Positions 20,636 through 29,279 of a DNA stretch of 64,000 nucleotides are shown piece by piece. The stretch spans positions 62,001-126,000 of the forward strand of contig NZ_CANMAA010000004.1 in NCBI RefSeq assembly GCF_947495735.1, given 5' to 3'. The position numbers and the translations under genes are program-made. Each line of letters opens with the position of its first letter. Within the stretch, counting starts at the first letter, position 1. The DNA comes from an uncultured Pseudokineococcus sp. GTDB lineage: Bacteria > Actinomycetota > Actinomycetes > Actinomycetales > Quadrisphaeraceae. The notes beneath the pieces are model-generated. The model did not search any database, was not told the DNA's origin, and worked only from the letters and a program-made list of their open reading frames with translations.

Positions 20636-21151
20636 GTGACCGACAGCGCCCCCGTCCCGCAGGACCCCGCGCTCGGGCCGGGGGCCGCGACCGGCGACGC
20701 GCGGGCGCTGCTCGCGCTCGCCTCCCGCGACCCCGCCGCGGCGGCGCGCGCGGCGACGGCCTGGTGCGCGGGGACGCTGGCCGAGCGCACCGGGACCGAG
20801 TTCGTGTCCGTGGCGCCCGACGTGCTGGTGGCGCGCATGCCGGTGGCGGGCAACACCCAGCCCATGGGGTTGCTGCACGGGGGCGCCTCCGCAGCCCTGG
20901 CCGAGACGGTCGGGTCCGTGCTCGCCTCCCTGGCCGCCGGCCCCGGTCTCGCGGCGGTCGGCGTCGACCTCAGCGCCACGCACCACCGCGCGGTCTCCCC
21001 CGCGCGCTCGACCTGGGTGACGGCGACCGGGCGACCGCTGCACGTCGGGCGCCGGGTCGTCAGCGTCGAGGTCGTCCTGGCCGACGACGACGGCCGCCGC
21101 GTGTGCACGGCGCGGCTGACCTGCCAGCTCGTCCCCCTCCCCCGGGACTGA
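20636..21151 (+). CDS. Hotdog-fold thioesterase, PaaI family
   Basis: 171-aa hotdog-fold acyl-CoA thioesterase of the PaaI/YdiI group. The diagnostic segment QPMGLLHGGASAALAETVGS (about residues 75-95) carries the substrate-proximal His-Gly-Gly and the catalytic Glu on the long helix. GVDLSATHHRAV follows in the beta sheet. About 40 residues precede the domain. The GTG start at 20636 lies 19 bp from the polA start on the other strand, so its promoter must overlap polA's 5' end. Such genes are often found next to polA in actinobacteria. The acyl-CoA substrate is unknown. Confidence 0.9.
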   Translation: MTDSAPVPQDPALGPGAATGDARALLALASRDPAAAARAATAWCAGTLAERTGTEFVSVAPDVLVARMPVAGNTQPMGLLHGGASAALAETVGSVLASLAAGPGLAAVGVDLSATHHRAVSPARSTWVTATGRPLHVGRRVVSVEVVLADDDGRRVCTARLTCQLVPLPRD

Positions 21152-21238
21152 CCCGGGCTGCGGCCCCGGCGTCCTCGGCGGCGCAGGGCCGGGGGTGCAG
21201 GGCCGGGGGGCAGGACCGGGGTCGCCAGGGCGGTGCGG

Positions 21239-21955
21239 TCAGGCGGTCCCGGTCAGCCCGCGCTCGCGGCGCCGGCGGCTGAGGAGCCGCTCGACGGCGT
21301 CGCGGCGCGAGGCGTCGTCGTCCCGGGCCTCGAGGCGCCTGGTCGCCTGCAGGCGCAGCGACCTCCGGAGCGCGGGCACCGACGCGCAGCGCTGGACGAC
21401 GAGCGGGGCGAAGCCCAGCCGCGCGAGGAAGCGCTGGGCCTCGCGCGCCCCGGGCGGCGCCGACACGACGATGCGCTCGACCCCGTCCGCCTCCGCGGCG
21501 CGCGCGGCGGCCGCCAGGAGCGCGCGCCCGACACCGCGACGCCGCTCGGCCGGTGCGACGGCCAGCTGGTCGACGTGCGCCGCCGGCAGGTCCGACAGCG
21601 GCAGGACCTCGCCGCGCCGCAGGACGAGGACGCCCACCGCGCGCTCCGCGGCCTCGGCGAGCAGGACGACGACGTCCGGCCGGCGCAGCGCCTCCGCGAT
21701 GACGTCCTCGGCCACCACGGGAGAGGGCGCCCCGTCGGCCACCAGCCCGTCGGCCACGAGCTCGACGGGCTCGACGTCGACGGGGTCCGCCAGGACCAGC
21801 ACGTCGGCCGCCACCGCGGCGCCGGGCAGCGCCGCGGCCCGCGGGGCACCGCTGCGCCCCGGCCGACCGGGCGCGCGGACGGCCGCCACCACGGCGGCCA
21901 CGCGGGCGACGTCCGACGGACCGGCCACGCGCACCACGACCCTCGACCTGCTCAC
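21239..21955 (-). CDS. GNAT-family N-acetyltransferase
   Basis: 238-aa protein with a GNAT acetyl-CoA-binding core. Motif A is DQLAVAPAERRRGVGRALL (about residues 128-147), with the Q/RxxGxG/A loop as RRRGVG. It is followed by ERIVVSAPPGAREAQRFLAR and LGFAPLV, the usual beta5/alpha4 end. The last ~45 residues are Arg-rich (LRRSLRLQATRRLEARDDD...) and may bind nucleic acid. The GTG at 21955 has a TACGCT -10-like element about 36 bp upstream. It is a single gene, convergent with the thioesterase and divergent from the liv operon. Substrate unknown. Confidence 0.85.
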   Translation of the reverse strand: MSRSRVVVRVAGPSDVARVAAVVAAVRAPGRPGRSGAPRAAALPGAAVAADVLVLADPVDVEPVELVADGLVADGAPSPVVAEDVIAEALRRPDVVVLLAEAAERAVGVLVLRRGEVLPLSDLPAAHVDQLAVAPAERRRGVGRALLAAAARAAEADGVERIVVSAPPGAREAQRFLARLGFAPLVVQRCASVPALRRSLRLQATRRLEARDDDASRRDAVERLLSRRRRERGLTGTA

Positions 21956-22223
21956 GCGCCCACCTCGTCGTCGTCGCCTCCGGCCGCGCGCAGCGTAGTG
22001 CGGCCGTCCCCGGTCGGGGTCTCCCGGTCGTGCCCGCTCACCCGACCGAGGGCCTCGGGTCCGGGCGGCTGCTCGGGACGGGGCCCGGGAGCCGCCTCAC
22101 GACGCCGGGTGACGCGTTCGGCGGGGCGACCCCCGGTGCGCGCGTCCGCGTGGTTGAGTACGCCCGCTCGTCCCGGGCCGGCCGCCGCTGCGGCGCCGCG
22201 CGCCGTCCTGCCGTAGGGAGACC

Positions 22224-23570
22224 GTGTTGCCGACGCTCGCCGCCCCCCGGGCGCTGCTCGCCCTCGTGGCGCTCGCGCTCCTGCTCGTCCTCGCCCCCGC
22301 CCTGCCCGACGGCGCCGGCCGGGCCGCCGCCGCGACGGCCACCCCGGGCCCCGCGGCCACGGCGCCCACCGACGTCGAGGGCGAGACCCTCCGGGTCCGG
22401 GTGCGCACCTCCGAGGGCGAGGACGTCCCGGGCGCCGCCGTCACCGCGACCGGCGCCGGCGCCGACCCGGTCACCGGGACCACCGGCGACGACGGGGTCG
22501 CCGAGCTGGTCGTCCCGGGGGCCGGCTCCTACGAGGTGCAGCTGGACGTCGACACCCTCGAGGGGCCGGCGGCGGGGCTCGTCCCCCGGCAGAACCCCGT
22601 CCAGCGCGACGTCACGGCCGGGAGCGCCAACAACTACGTCTTCCAGGTCGCCGAGGAGGGCGCCGAGCAGGCCGCCGCCGGCGGCGTCAGCGCGGGCCAG
22701 GTCGCCCAGCTGGTGGCCAACGGGCTGCGCTACGGCCTCATCATCGCGCTCGCCGCGATCGGCCTGTCGCTCGTCTTCGGCACGACGGGGCTGACCAACT
22801 TCGCCCACGGCGAGCTCATCACGTTCGGCGCCATCGCGACGTACTTCCTCAACGTGGGAGCGGGGATCCCGTTCCTCCTGGCGGCGCCGCTCGCCGTGGT
22901 CGCCGGCGCGGCCGCCGGCTACGCCAACGACAGGCTGCTGTGGAGACCGCTGCGACGGCGGGGCACCGGGCTCGTCGCGATGATGATCGTCTCGATCGGG
23001 CTCGCCCTGCTCCTGCGCTACTTCTTCCTGTACCTCTTCGGCGGCTCGACGCAGACCTACGCCGAGTACCAGGGCCAGCGGGGCCTGGACCTCGGGCTCT
23101 TCACGCTCCGCCCGATCGACCTCATCAGCATGGTGATCGCCGCGGTGGTGCTGGTGGTCGTCGGCCTGGTGCTGGTCCGCACCCGCCTCGGCAAGGCCAC
23201 CCGCGCGGTGTCGGACAACCCCGCCCTCGCCGCCGCCTCGGGCATCGACGTGAACCGCGTGATCCTCGTCGTGTGGGTCGCCGGAGCCGCCCTCGCGGCG
23301 CTGTCCGGGGTCCTGCTCGGGCTCGCCCAGCAGGTCCAGTACCAGATGGGCTTCCAGATCCTGCTGCTCGTGTTCGCCGCGGTGACCCTCGGCGGGCTCG
23401 GCACGGCCTTCGGCGCCATGGTCGGCGCGCTCGTCATCGGCGTCTTCCTCGAGGTGAGCACGATCATCGTCCCGACCGAGCTCCGCAACGTCGGCGCGCT
23501 CCTCGTCCTGATCCTCGTCCTCCTCGTGCGACCGCAGGGCATCCTCGGGCGCGCCTCGCGCATCGGCTGA
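22224..23570 (+). CDS. livH: Branched-chain amino acid ABC permease LivH with N-terminal Ig-like domain
   Basis: Membrane subunit of the branched-chain amino acid importer, 448 aa instead of the usual ~300. Residues 1-38 form a signal/anchor sequence ending near AAAATATP. Residues ~50-115 resemble a carboxypeptidase-regulatory/SpaA-like beta-sandwich (LRVRVRTSEGEDVPGAAV...GDDGVAELVVPGAGSYEV). Residues ~165-448 are the LivH permease, with GLSLVFGTTGLTNFAHGEL near the start, the coupling-helix region RAVSDNPALAAASGID and the C-terminal RPQGILGR. The GTG at 22224 is used; an adjacent in-frame TTG at 22227 gives better spacing from AGGGAG. It is first in livHMGF. The extracytoplasmic domain may contact LivK or the cell wall. 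Confidence 0.95.
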   Translation: MLPTLAAPRALLALVALALLLVLAPALPDGAGRAAAATATPGPAATAPTDVEGETLRVRVRTSEGEDVPGAAVTATGAGADPVTGTTGDDGVAELVVPGAGSYEVQLDVDTLEGPAAGLVPRQNPVQRDVTAGSANNYVFQVAEEGAEQAAAGGVSAGQVAQLVANGLRYGLIIALAAIGLSLVFGTTGLTNFAHGELITFGAIATYFLNVGAGIPFLLAAPLAVVAGAAAGYANDRLLWRPLRRRGTGLVAMMIVSIGLALLLRYFFLYLFGGSTQTYAEYQGQRGLDLGLFTLRPIDLISMVIAAVVLVVVGLVLVRTRLGKATRAVSDNPALAAASGIDVNRVILVVWVAGAALAALSGVLLGLAQQVQYQMGFQILLLVFAAVTLGGLGTAFGAMVGALVIGVFLEVSTIIVPTELRNVGALLVLILVLLVRPQGILGRASRIG

Positions 23571-23584
23571 GCGGAGCACACCCC

Positions 23585-24569
23585 GTGGACTGGTCCTCGA
23601 TCCTCAGCAACGCCGCGCGGTCGGCCATCGGCCTGGAGACGGTGATCTACGCCCTCGCCGCCATCGGCCTCAACGTCCAGTTCGGCTACGCCGGGCTGCT
23701 CAACTTCGGCCAGGCCGCCTTCGTGGCCGTCGGCGCCTACGGCCTGGCCATCACGGTCACCGTGCTGGGGCTGCCCTTCTGGCTCGGCGTCGTCGTCGGC
23801 CTGCTCGGCGCCGTCCTGCTCGCCGTCCTGCTCGGCATCCCCACGCTGCGCCTGCGCGCCGACTACCTGGCCATCGCCACCATCGCGGCCGCGGAGATCG
23901 TCCGCCTGACCGTGCGCAGCGCCACGCTGCGCGAGCAGACCGGCGGGTCCAGCGGGCTCTCGGGCTTCGCGGAGGGCTTCTACGCCCTGAGCCCCCTCGA
24001 GCAGGGGCGGTCCTACGGCTTCGGGCCGTGGGTCTTCAGCGCCCGGCTGGCGTGGATCCTCCTCGTCGGGTGGGTCCTCATCGCGCTGTGCTGCACCGTC
24101 GTCTTCCTCCTCATGCGCAGCCCGTGGGGCCGGGTGCTCAAGGGCATCCGGGAGGACGAGGACGCGGTGCGCAGCCTCGGCAAGAACGTCTACGCCTACA
24201 AGATGCAGGCGCTGGTGATCGGCGGCGTCATCGGCGCGCTCGCCGGCTTCGTCTTCGGCATCGGCCGCGCCTCGGTGCAGCCGGACCTCTACGGCACCGA
24301 GCTGACGTTCTTCATCTACACCGTCCTGCTCCTGGGCGGAGCGGCGAGGGTGCTCGGGCCGGTGGTCGGCGCCGCCGTCTTCTGGGTGGCCCTCGTCCTC
24401 ATCGAGAACGTCCTCATCCAGGCGGTCGGCGCCGGCTTCATCCCCAGCGCCGTCATGGACTCGACCCAGGTGGGGCAGGTGCGCTTCATGCTCGTGGGCC
24501 TCGCGCTCATGCTGCTCATGATCTTCAGGCCGCAAGGCATCTTCGGCGACCGCAGGGAGCTGGCCATCG

Positions 24570-24580
<11 letters not shown>
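23585..24580 (+). CDS. livM: Branched-chain amino acid ABC permease LivM
   Basis: Second membrane subunit of the importer, 331 aa. Multiple hydrophobic helices with the family segments LNVQFGYAGLLNFGQAAFVA (N-terminal), GIPTLRLRADYLAIATIA, the EAA-like coupling loop GIREDEDAVRSLGKNVYAYK, and the terminal RPQGIFGDRREL. The GTG at 23585 lies 14 bp after livH with GGAG upstream. The 3' end overlaps livG by 11 bp. It works with LivH to form the transmembrane channel. Confidence 0.96.
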
Positions 24581-25615
<1,035 letters not shown>

Positions 25616-25619
<4 letters not shown>

Positions 25620-26392
25620 GCGCGCGCGAGACGACGACGCAGGACCGCAGCGAGCACCTCGCCGCCGCGGAGGGGGCGGTGCTCCGGGCCGACGAGCTGG
25701 TCGCCGGCTACCTGCCCGGGGTGGACATCCTCAACGGGTGCGACCTGCACGTCCGCCCCGGTGAGCTCGTCGCCATCATCGGCCCCAACGGGGCCGGGAA
25801 GTCGACCCTGCTCAAGGCGATGTTCGGCCTCGTGAAGATCCGGTCCGGCAGCGTGCGCCTCGGGGACGCGGACATCACCGGGCTCGGGGCCGACAAGCTC
25901 GTGCGCCGGGGGGTCGGCTTCGTGCCGCAGTCGAACAACGTCTTCCCCTCGCTCACCATCGCCGAGAACCTCCAGATGGGCATCTACCAGGCCCCCAAGC
26001 GCTTCCCCGAGCGCTTCGACGCCGTGGTCGACCTGTTCCCGACCCTGGGCAAGCGCCGCAACCAGCGCGCCGGGTCGCTGTCCGGCGGTGAGCGCCAGAT
26101 GGTGGCGATGGGGCGCGCGCTGATGATGGAGCCGCAGGTGCTGCTGCTCGACGAGCCCTCCGCGGGCCTGTCCCCCGCCCTGCAGGACGAGGTCTTCATC
26201 CGGACGCGGCAGATCAACCGCACCGGCGTGTCCGTCGTCATGGTCGAGCAGAACGCCCGGCGCTGCCTGCAGATCTGCGACCGCGGCTACGTGCTCGACC
26301 AGGGCCGCAACGCCTACAGCGGCTCCGGCCGCGAGCTCGCGGAGGACCCCAAGGTCATCCAGCTCTACCTCGGGACCCTGGCGACCTCCTGA
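25616..26392 (+). CDS. livF: Branched-chain amino acid ABC ATPase LivF
   Basis: Second ATPase of the importer, 258 aa. Walker A is GPNGAGKST, Q-loop region GFVPQSNNVFPSLTIAENLQ, signature LSGGERQMVAMGRALM, Walker B LLLDEPSAGLSP and H-loop MVEQNARRCL, where His is replaced by Gln as is normal for LivF. The ATG overlaps the livG stop by 4 bp. It is last in the livHMGF operon; livK faces it across a hairpin-rich gap. Confidence 0.96.
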
Positions 26393-26420
26393 CGCTCCCC
26401 CGGCGGCCGCCGGACCCCGC

Positions 26421-26453
26421 GACGCCCGGCTCCTCCTCGAGGGGCCGGGCGTC
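26421..26453 (+). terminator. Terminator of livHMGF
   Basis: GACGCCCGGC / GCCGGGCGTC, a 10-bp perfect stem with a 13-nt loop that can extend partly, 29 bp after the livF stop. Confidence 0.6.
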
Positions 26454-26491
26454 CTCGTGCGGGGCGTCCTCGTGCAGGGCGTCCCCGTCCA
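26447..26491. repeat. Three tandem 15-bp repeats (gggcgtcctcgtgcg)
   Basis: Units at 26447-26461, 26462-26476 and 26477-26491 (the last with changes), beginning inside the 3' arm of the livF terminator. Non-coding gap between livF and livK. Confidence 0.7.
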
Positions 26492-26591
26492 GCGGTGCCC
26501 TGGTGCGCGGGCGTCCCGGTGCGGCGGACGCCCGTCACGGCTCCCGCCCGGTCAGAGCGCCGGGCGATCCCTCCACCGGCCGGACGCGCCG

Positions 26592-26624
26592 GAGCCCCGG
26601 CCCCCGCGAGGGGGACCGGGGCTC
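26592..26624 (-). terminator. Terminator of livK
   Basis: GAGCCCCGGCCCCC / GGGGG(A)CCGGGGCTC: a 14-bp stem with one bulged A and a GCGA tetraloop, 22 bp after the livK stop on the minus strand. Confidence 0.7.
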
Positions 26625-26646
26625 GGGCGCTCGAGCGGTGGGCGGC

Positions 26647-27996
26647 TCAGTCGAGCGAGCCCTCCACGTACGACTCGTTCTCGTAGCTGTTGTCCTCGAC
26701 GTAGGAGTAGATGCCGATGGTGGCCTGCGTCGGGTCACCCAGGTCGGAGAACTCGACCGGGCCGGAGACGCCCTGGTAGTCGATGTCCTCCCCGGCCTCC
26801 AGCAGCTCCAGGCACTCGACGTAGGCCGAGCACGCGGTGCCGTCGCGGCTGACGGCGGGCAGCTGCGAGGCGATGCTGGCCCCGCTGTCGTCGCCCGCGG
26901 CCACCGCGGCCAGCGCGGTCATGATGACGGCGTCGTAGGACTCGGGCGCGTAGCTGAACTGGTCGAGCGCGGGGTCGACCTCCAGGAGCCGCTCGCGGAA
27001 GTCGCCCGTGGCCGCCGCTCCCGGGAGCGTGCCCTTGGTGTTCAGCAGCGCGCCCGGCTCGAGGCCGTCGCCGCTGTAGTTGGCCAGGTTGCCGTCGACC
27101 AGGTAGAGCGGCACCTCGCTCGGCCCGATGCCCTGGGAGATCAGCTCGGGGATGACCCGCAGCGACTCGTCGAAGCCGATGAGGACGATCGCCTCGGGGT
27201 TCGTCTCGGCGAGCTGCGCCACCTCGGCGCTGTAGTTCGGCGCCTGCGGGTTGTAGATGATCGGGTCGCCGCCGGCGATGCTGCCGCCGCCCGCCTCGAC
27301 CGCCCCCCGCACGTTGGCCGCGAGGCCGGTGCCGTAGGGGTCGTCGATCGCCATCACGCCGATGTCGACGTAGCCGTCGCCGACGACCAGGTCGCCCATC
27401 ACCCGGCCCTGGAGCACGTCGGAGGGCGCGGTGCGGAAGTACAGCCCGGAGTCCGAGGCGCACGTGAAGTCCGGGGCGGTGTTCGCCGGGGAGATCTGGA
27501 CAACGCCGGCGCCCGTGATGGCGTCGAGGATCGTGAAGGAGACGCCCGAGGACGCCGCACCGACGATCGTGTCCACGTCCGCCGACAGCAGCCGCTGGAC
27601 CGTCGAGGAGGCGATGTCGGTGTTCGTGTCGCCCGAGTCGCCCTCGAGGTAGACGACGTCCTGGCCGTTGTACCCGCCGTTCTCGTTGATCTCGTTCACC
27701 GCGAGCTGCACGGCGGCGAACTCGGGCGGGCCGAGGAAGGCGAGGTTGCCCGTCTGCGGCAGCACGGAGCCGATGGTGAGGACGCCGTCGCCCTCCGCCT
27801 CGGTCGGGGTCTCGGGCTCGCACTCCTGCGCGGAGGCCGACGAGCTCTCCGACGTCGAGCCGGCGGTGCTGGCGGGGTCGGAGCCGCCGCCCGCGCTGCC
27901 GCCGTCCGAGCTGCCGCTGTCGCCGCACCCGGCGAGCGCCAGGACCGAGATGCCGGCGACTGCGACGGAGCGCCGGGCCAGGGTGGTTCGCTTCAT
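26647..27996 (-). CDS. livK: Branched-chain amino acid ABC substrate-binding lipoprotein
   Basis: Extracytoplasmic receptor of the importer, 449 aa. The signal peptide ends in the lipobox LALAGC with Cys24 as the lipidated residue. A Ser/Gly/Thr-rich linker follows to ~65, then a type I periplasmic-binding fold (Peripla_BP_6) starting IGSVLPQTGNLAFLGPPE. Internal family segments are VDTIVGAASSGVSF and ISPANTAPDFTC. Several Cys pairs (FTCASDS, GTACSAYVECLE) may form disulfides. The ATG at 27996 has AAGGAGAG at good spacing. It is convergent with livHMGF and separately transcribed, which permits higher receptor expression. The lgt gene in this window would lipidate it. Ligand specificity within the hydrophobic amino acid/amide class is not certain. 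Confidence 0.93.
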   Translation of the reverse strand: MKRTTLARRSVAVAGISVLALAGCGDSGSSDGGSAGGGSDPASTAGSTSESSSASAQECEPETPTEAEGDGVLTIGSVLPQTGNLAFLGPPEFAAVQLAVNEINENGGYNGQDVVYLEGDSGDTNTDIASSTVQRLLSADVDTIVGAASSGVSFTILDAITGAGVVQISPANTAPDFTCASDSGLYFRTAPSDVLQGRVMGDLVVGDGYVDIGVMAIDDPYGTGLAANVRGAVEAGGGSIAGGDPIIYNPQAPNYSAEVAQLAETNPEAIVLIGFDESLRVIPELISQGIGPSEVPLYLVDGNLANYSGDGLEPGALLNTKGTLPGAAATGDFRERLLEVDPALDQFSYAPESYDAVIMTALAAVAAGDDSGASIASQLPAVSRDGTACSAYVECLELLEAGEDIDYQGVSGPVEFSDLGDPTQATIGIYSYVEDNSYENESYVEGSLD

Positions 27997-28168
27997 GCAG
28001 GGCTCTCCTTCGTCCCGGCGGACGCGTCCGCCGAGGTCCAGTGGGTGCCCGGACGCTAGTCCACCGCAGGGGCCCGCAGGCCCTCCCCCGCCGAACCGGA
28101 GACGGCCGTTGCCGGTTCGTGACCGGGTCGGCGTCGGTCGCCGGGCGAGCGCCCTCGCGGGCCCGCCG

Positions 28169-28819
28169 TCAGCGCTTGCCGCCCACCTGCTCCAGCACCA
28201 CGTCGGCGACCTCGCGCATCGTCAGCCGGCGGTCCATCGACGTCTTCTGGATCCACCGGAAGGCCTCCGGCTCCGACAGGCCCATCTGCTGCATCAGCAG
28301 GCCCTTCGCCCGCTCGACCCGCTTGCGCGTCTCGAACCGCTCGGTCAGGTCGGAGACCTCGTCCTCGAGGGCGCGGAGCTCCGCGTGCCGGCTGAGCGCG
28401 ATCTCCACGGCTGGCAGCAGGTCGGCCGACGTGAACGGCTTGACGACGTACGCCATGGCGCCCGCGTCCCGAGCCCGGTCCACGAGCTCCTTCTGCGAGA
28501 ACGCCGTCAGCAGCACGACCGCCGACCGACCGGTGCGACCGATCCGCTCGGCGGCCGAGATGCCGTCCAGGACGGGCATCTTGACGTCCATGACCACCAG
28601 GTCCGGCGTCATCTCCTCGACGATGCGGACGGCGCTCTCGCCGTCGCCCGCCTCGCCGACGACGTCGAAGCCCGCCTCGGTCAGCGTCTCGACGACGTCG
28701 AGGCGGATGATCGCCTCGTCCTCGGCGACGACGACGCGGCGGCGCGGGCCCTGCGGGACGGCGGCGTCCTCGTCGGTCCCGTCGGTGCTGGCCTCGGTGC
28801 TGGGGGGCTGCTCGGTCAC
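28169..28819 (-). CDS. pdtaR: ANTAR response regulator, PdtaR type
   Basis: 216-aa two-component response regulator that acts on RNA. The receiver domain spans ~27-150, with acidic pocket VVVAEDEAIIRLD, phospho-acceptor Asp78 in VVMDVKMP, and conserved Thr/Lys in LLTAFSQK and VVKPF. The C-terminal ANTAR domain (ERFETRKRVERAKGLLMQQM...EAFRWIQKTSM) binds paired hairpins in nascent mRNA and prevents termination. The order and size match mycobacterial Rv1626 (PdtaR), whose partner kinase PdtaS is usually encoded elsewhere, as here. The GTG at 28819 has TAGGCT 7 bp upstream (leaderless). Confidence 0.93.
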   Translation of the reverse strand: MTEQPPSTEASTDGTDEDAAVPQGPRRRVVVAEDEAIIRLDVVETLTEAGFDVVGEAGDGESAVRIVEEMTPDLVVMDVKMPVLDGISAAERIGRTGRSAVVLLTAFSQKELVDRARDAGAMAYVVKPFTSADLLPAVEIALSRHAELRALEDEVSDLTERFETRKRVERAKGLLMQQMGLSEPEAFRWIQKTSMDRRLTMREVADVVLEQVGGKR

Positions 28820-28826
28820 GTCGGCT

Positions 28827-28832
28827 AGCCTA
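28827..28832 (-). promoter_or_regulatory. -10 box of pdtaR (leaderless)
   Basis: TAGGCT on the minus strand, 7 bp before the GTG. Confidence 0.6.
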
Positions 28833-28907
28833 TCCGCGCATCCGGGCGCCGACGCCCGGCCCGCCGCACGACCGCACCGCGCACCGCGGACGGCCACCGC
28901 GCGGCTC

Positions 28908-28981
28908 GCCCCGGTATCCCAACCGGCAGAGGAAGTGGCCTCAAAATCCACGCAGTGTGGGTTCGAGTCCCACCCGGGGCA
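28908..28981 (+). tRNA. tRNA-Leu(CAA), short variable arm
   Basis: 74-nt cloverleaf. The acceptor GCCCCGG/CCGGGGC is perfect (7 bp) with discriminator A28981. The T arm GTGGG-TTCGAGT-CCCAC is perfect. The anticodon loop CTCAAAA (28940-28946) has anticodon CAA, reading UUG. The anticodon stem GTGGC/TCCAC has one C-T mismatch next to the loop, and the D stem TCCC/AGGA has one C-A mismatch. The variable loop is only 5 nt (GCAGT), whereas Leu tRNAs normally have a long class II arm. CCA is not encoded. The identity follows from the anticodon; the missing long arm is the odd feature. It is divergent from pdtaR. Confidence 0.85.
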
Positions 28982-29213
28982 CCTCGTCGGCGGGTGAGCC
29001 GTCCGCCCGACCGGCGGTCGTCCACCGGGACGCCCCACGACCGGCTCGGCTCGGGTCCGGGTGCCGCATCCCGCTGGGGCCCTGGCTCCGACGACTCGAC
29101 GGGCTGCCGCCCGTGCTCCTCGTCGGGCCTCACGCGCCCCGGGAGGACCCCGCACCCGGCCGGTCCGGCTCACCTGTCCAGCGCTCGCCGGTGCGTCGAC
29201 CCTCCACGCAGGC
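28982..29213. other. Gap between tRNA-Leu and the pyk terminator: nothing recognised
   Basis: No ORF with family resemblance, no clear promoter and no repeat were seen in these 232 bp. Apparent ORFs here are high-GC shadows. Confidence 0.5.
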
Positions 29214-29247
29214 GTCCCACCCGGTCACGTCGGTGACCGGGTGGGAC
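29214..29247 (-). terminator. Terminator of pyk
   Basis: GTCCCACCCGGTCAC / GTGACCGGGTGGGAC, a perfect 15-bp stem with a GTCG tetraloop, 33 bp after the pyk stop on the minus strand. Confidence 0.75.
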
Positions 29248-29279
29248 GGAGTGTCGGAGAGCGCCTGCCGGCGCCGGTC

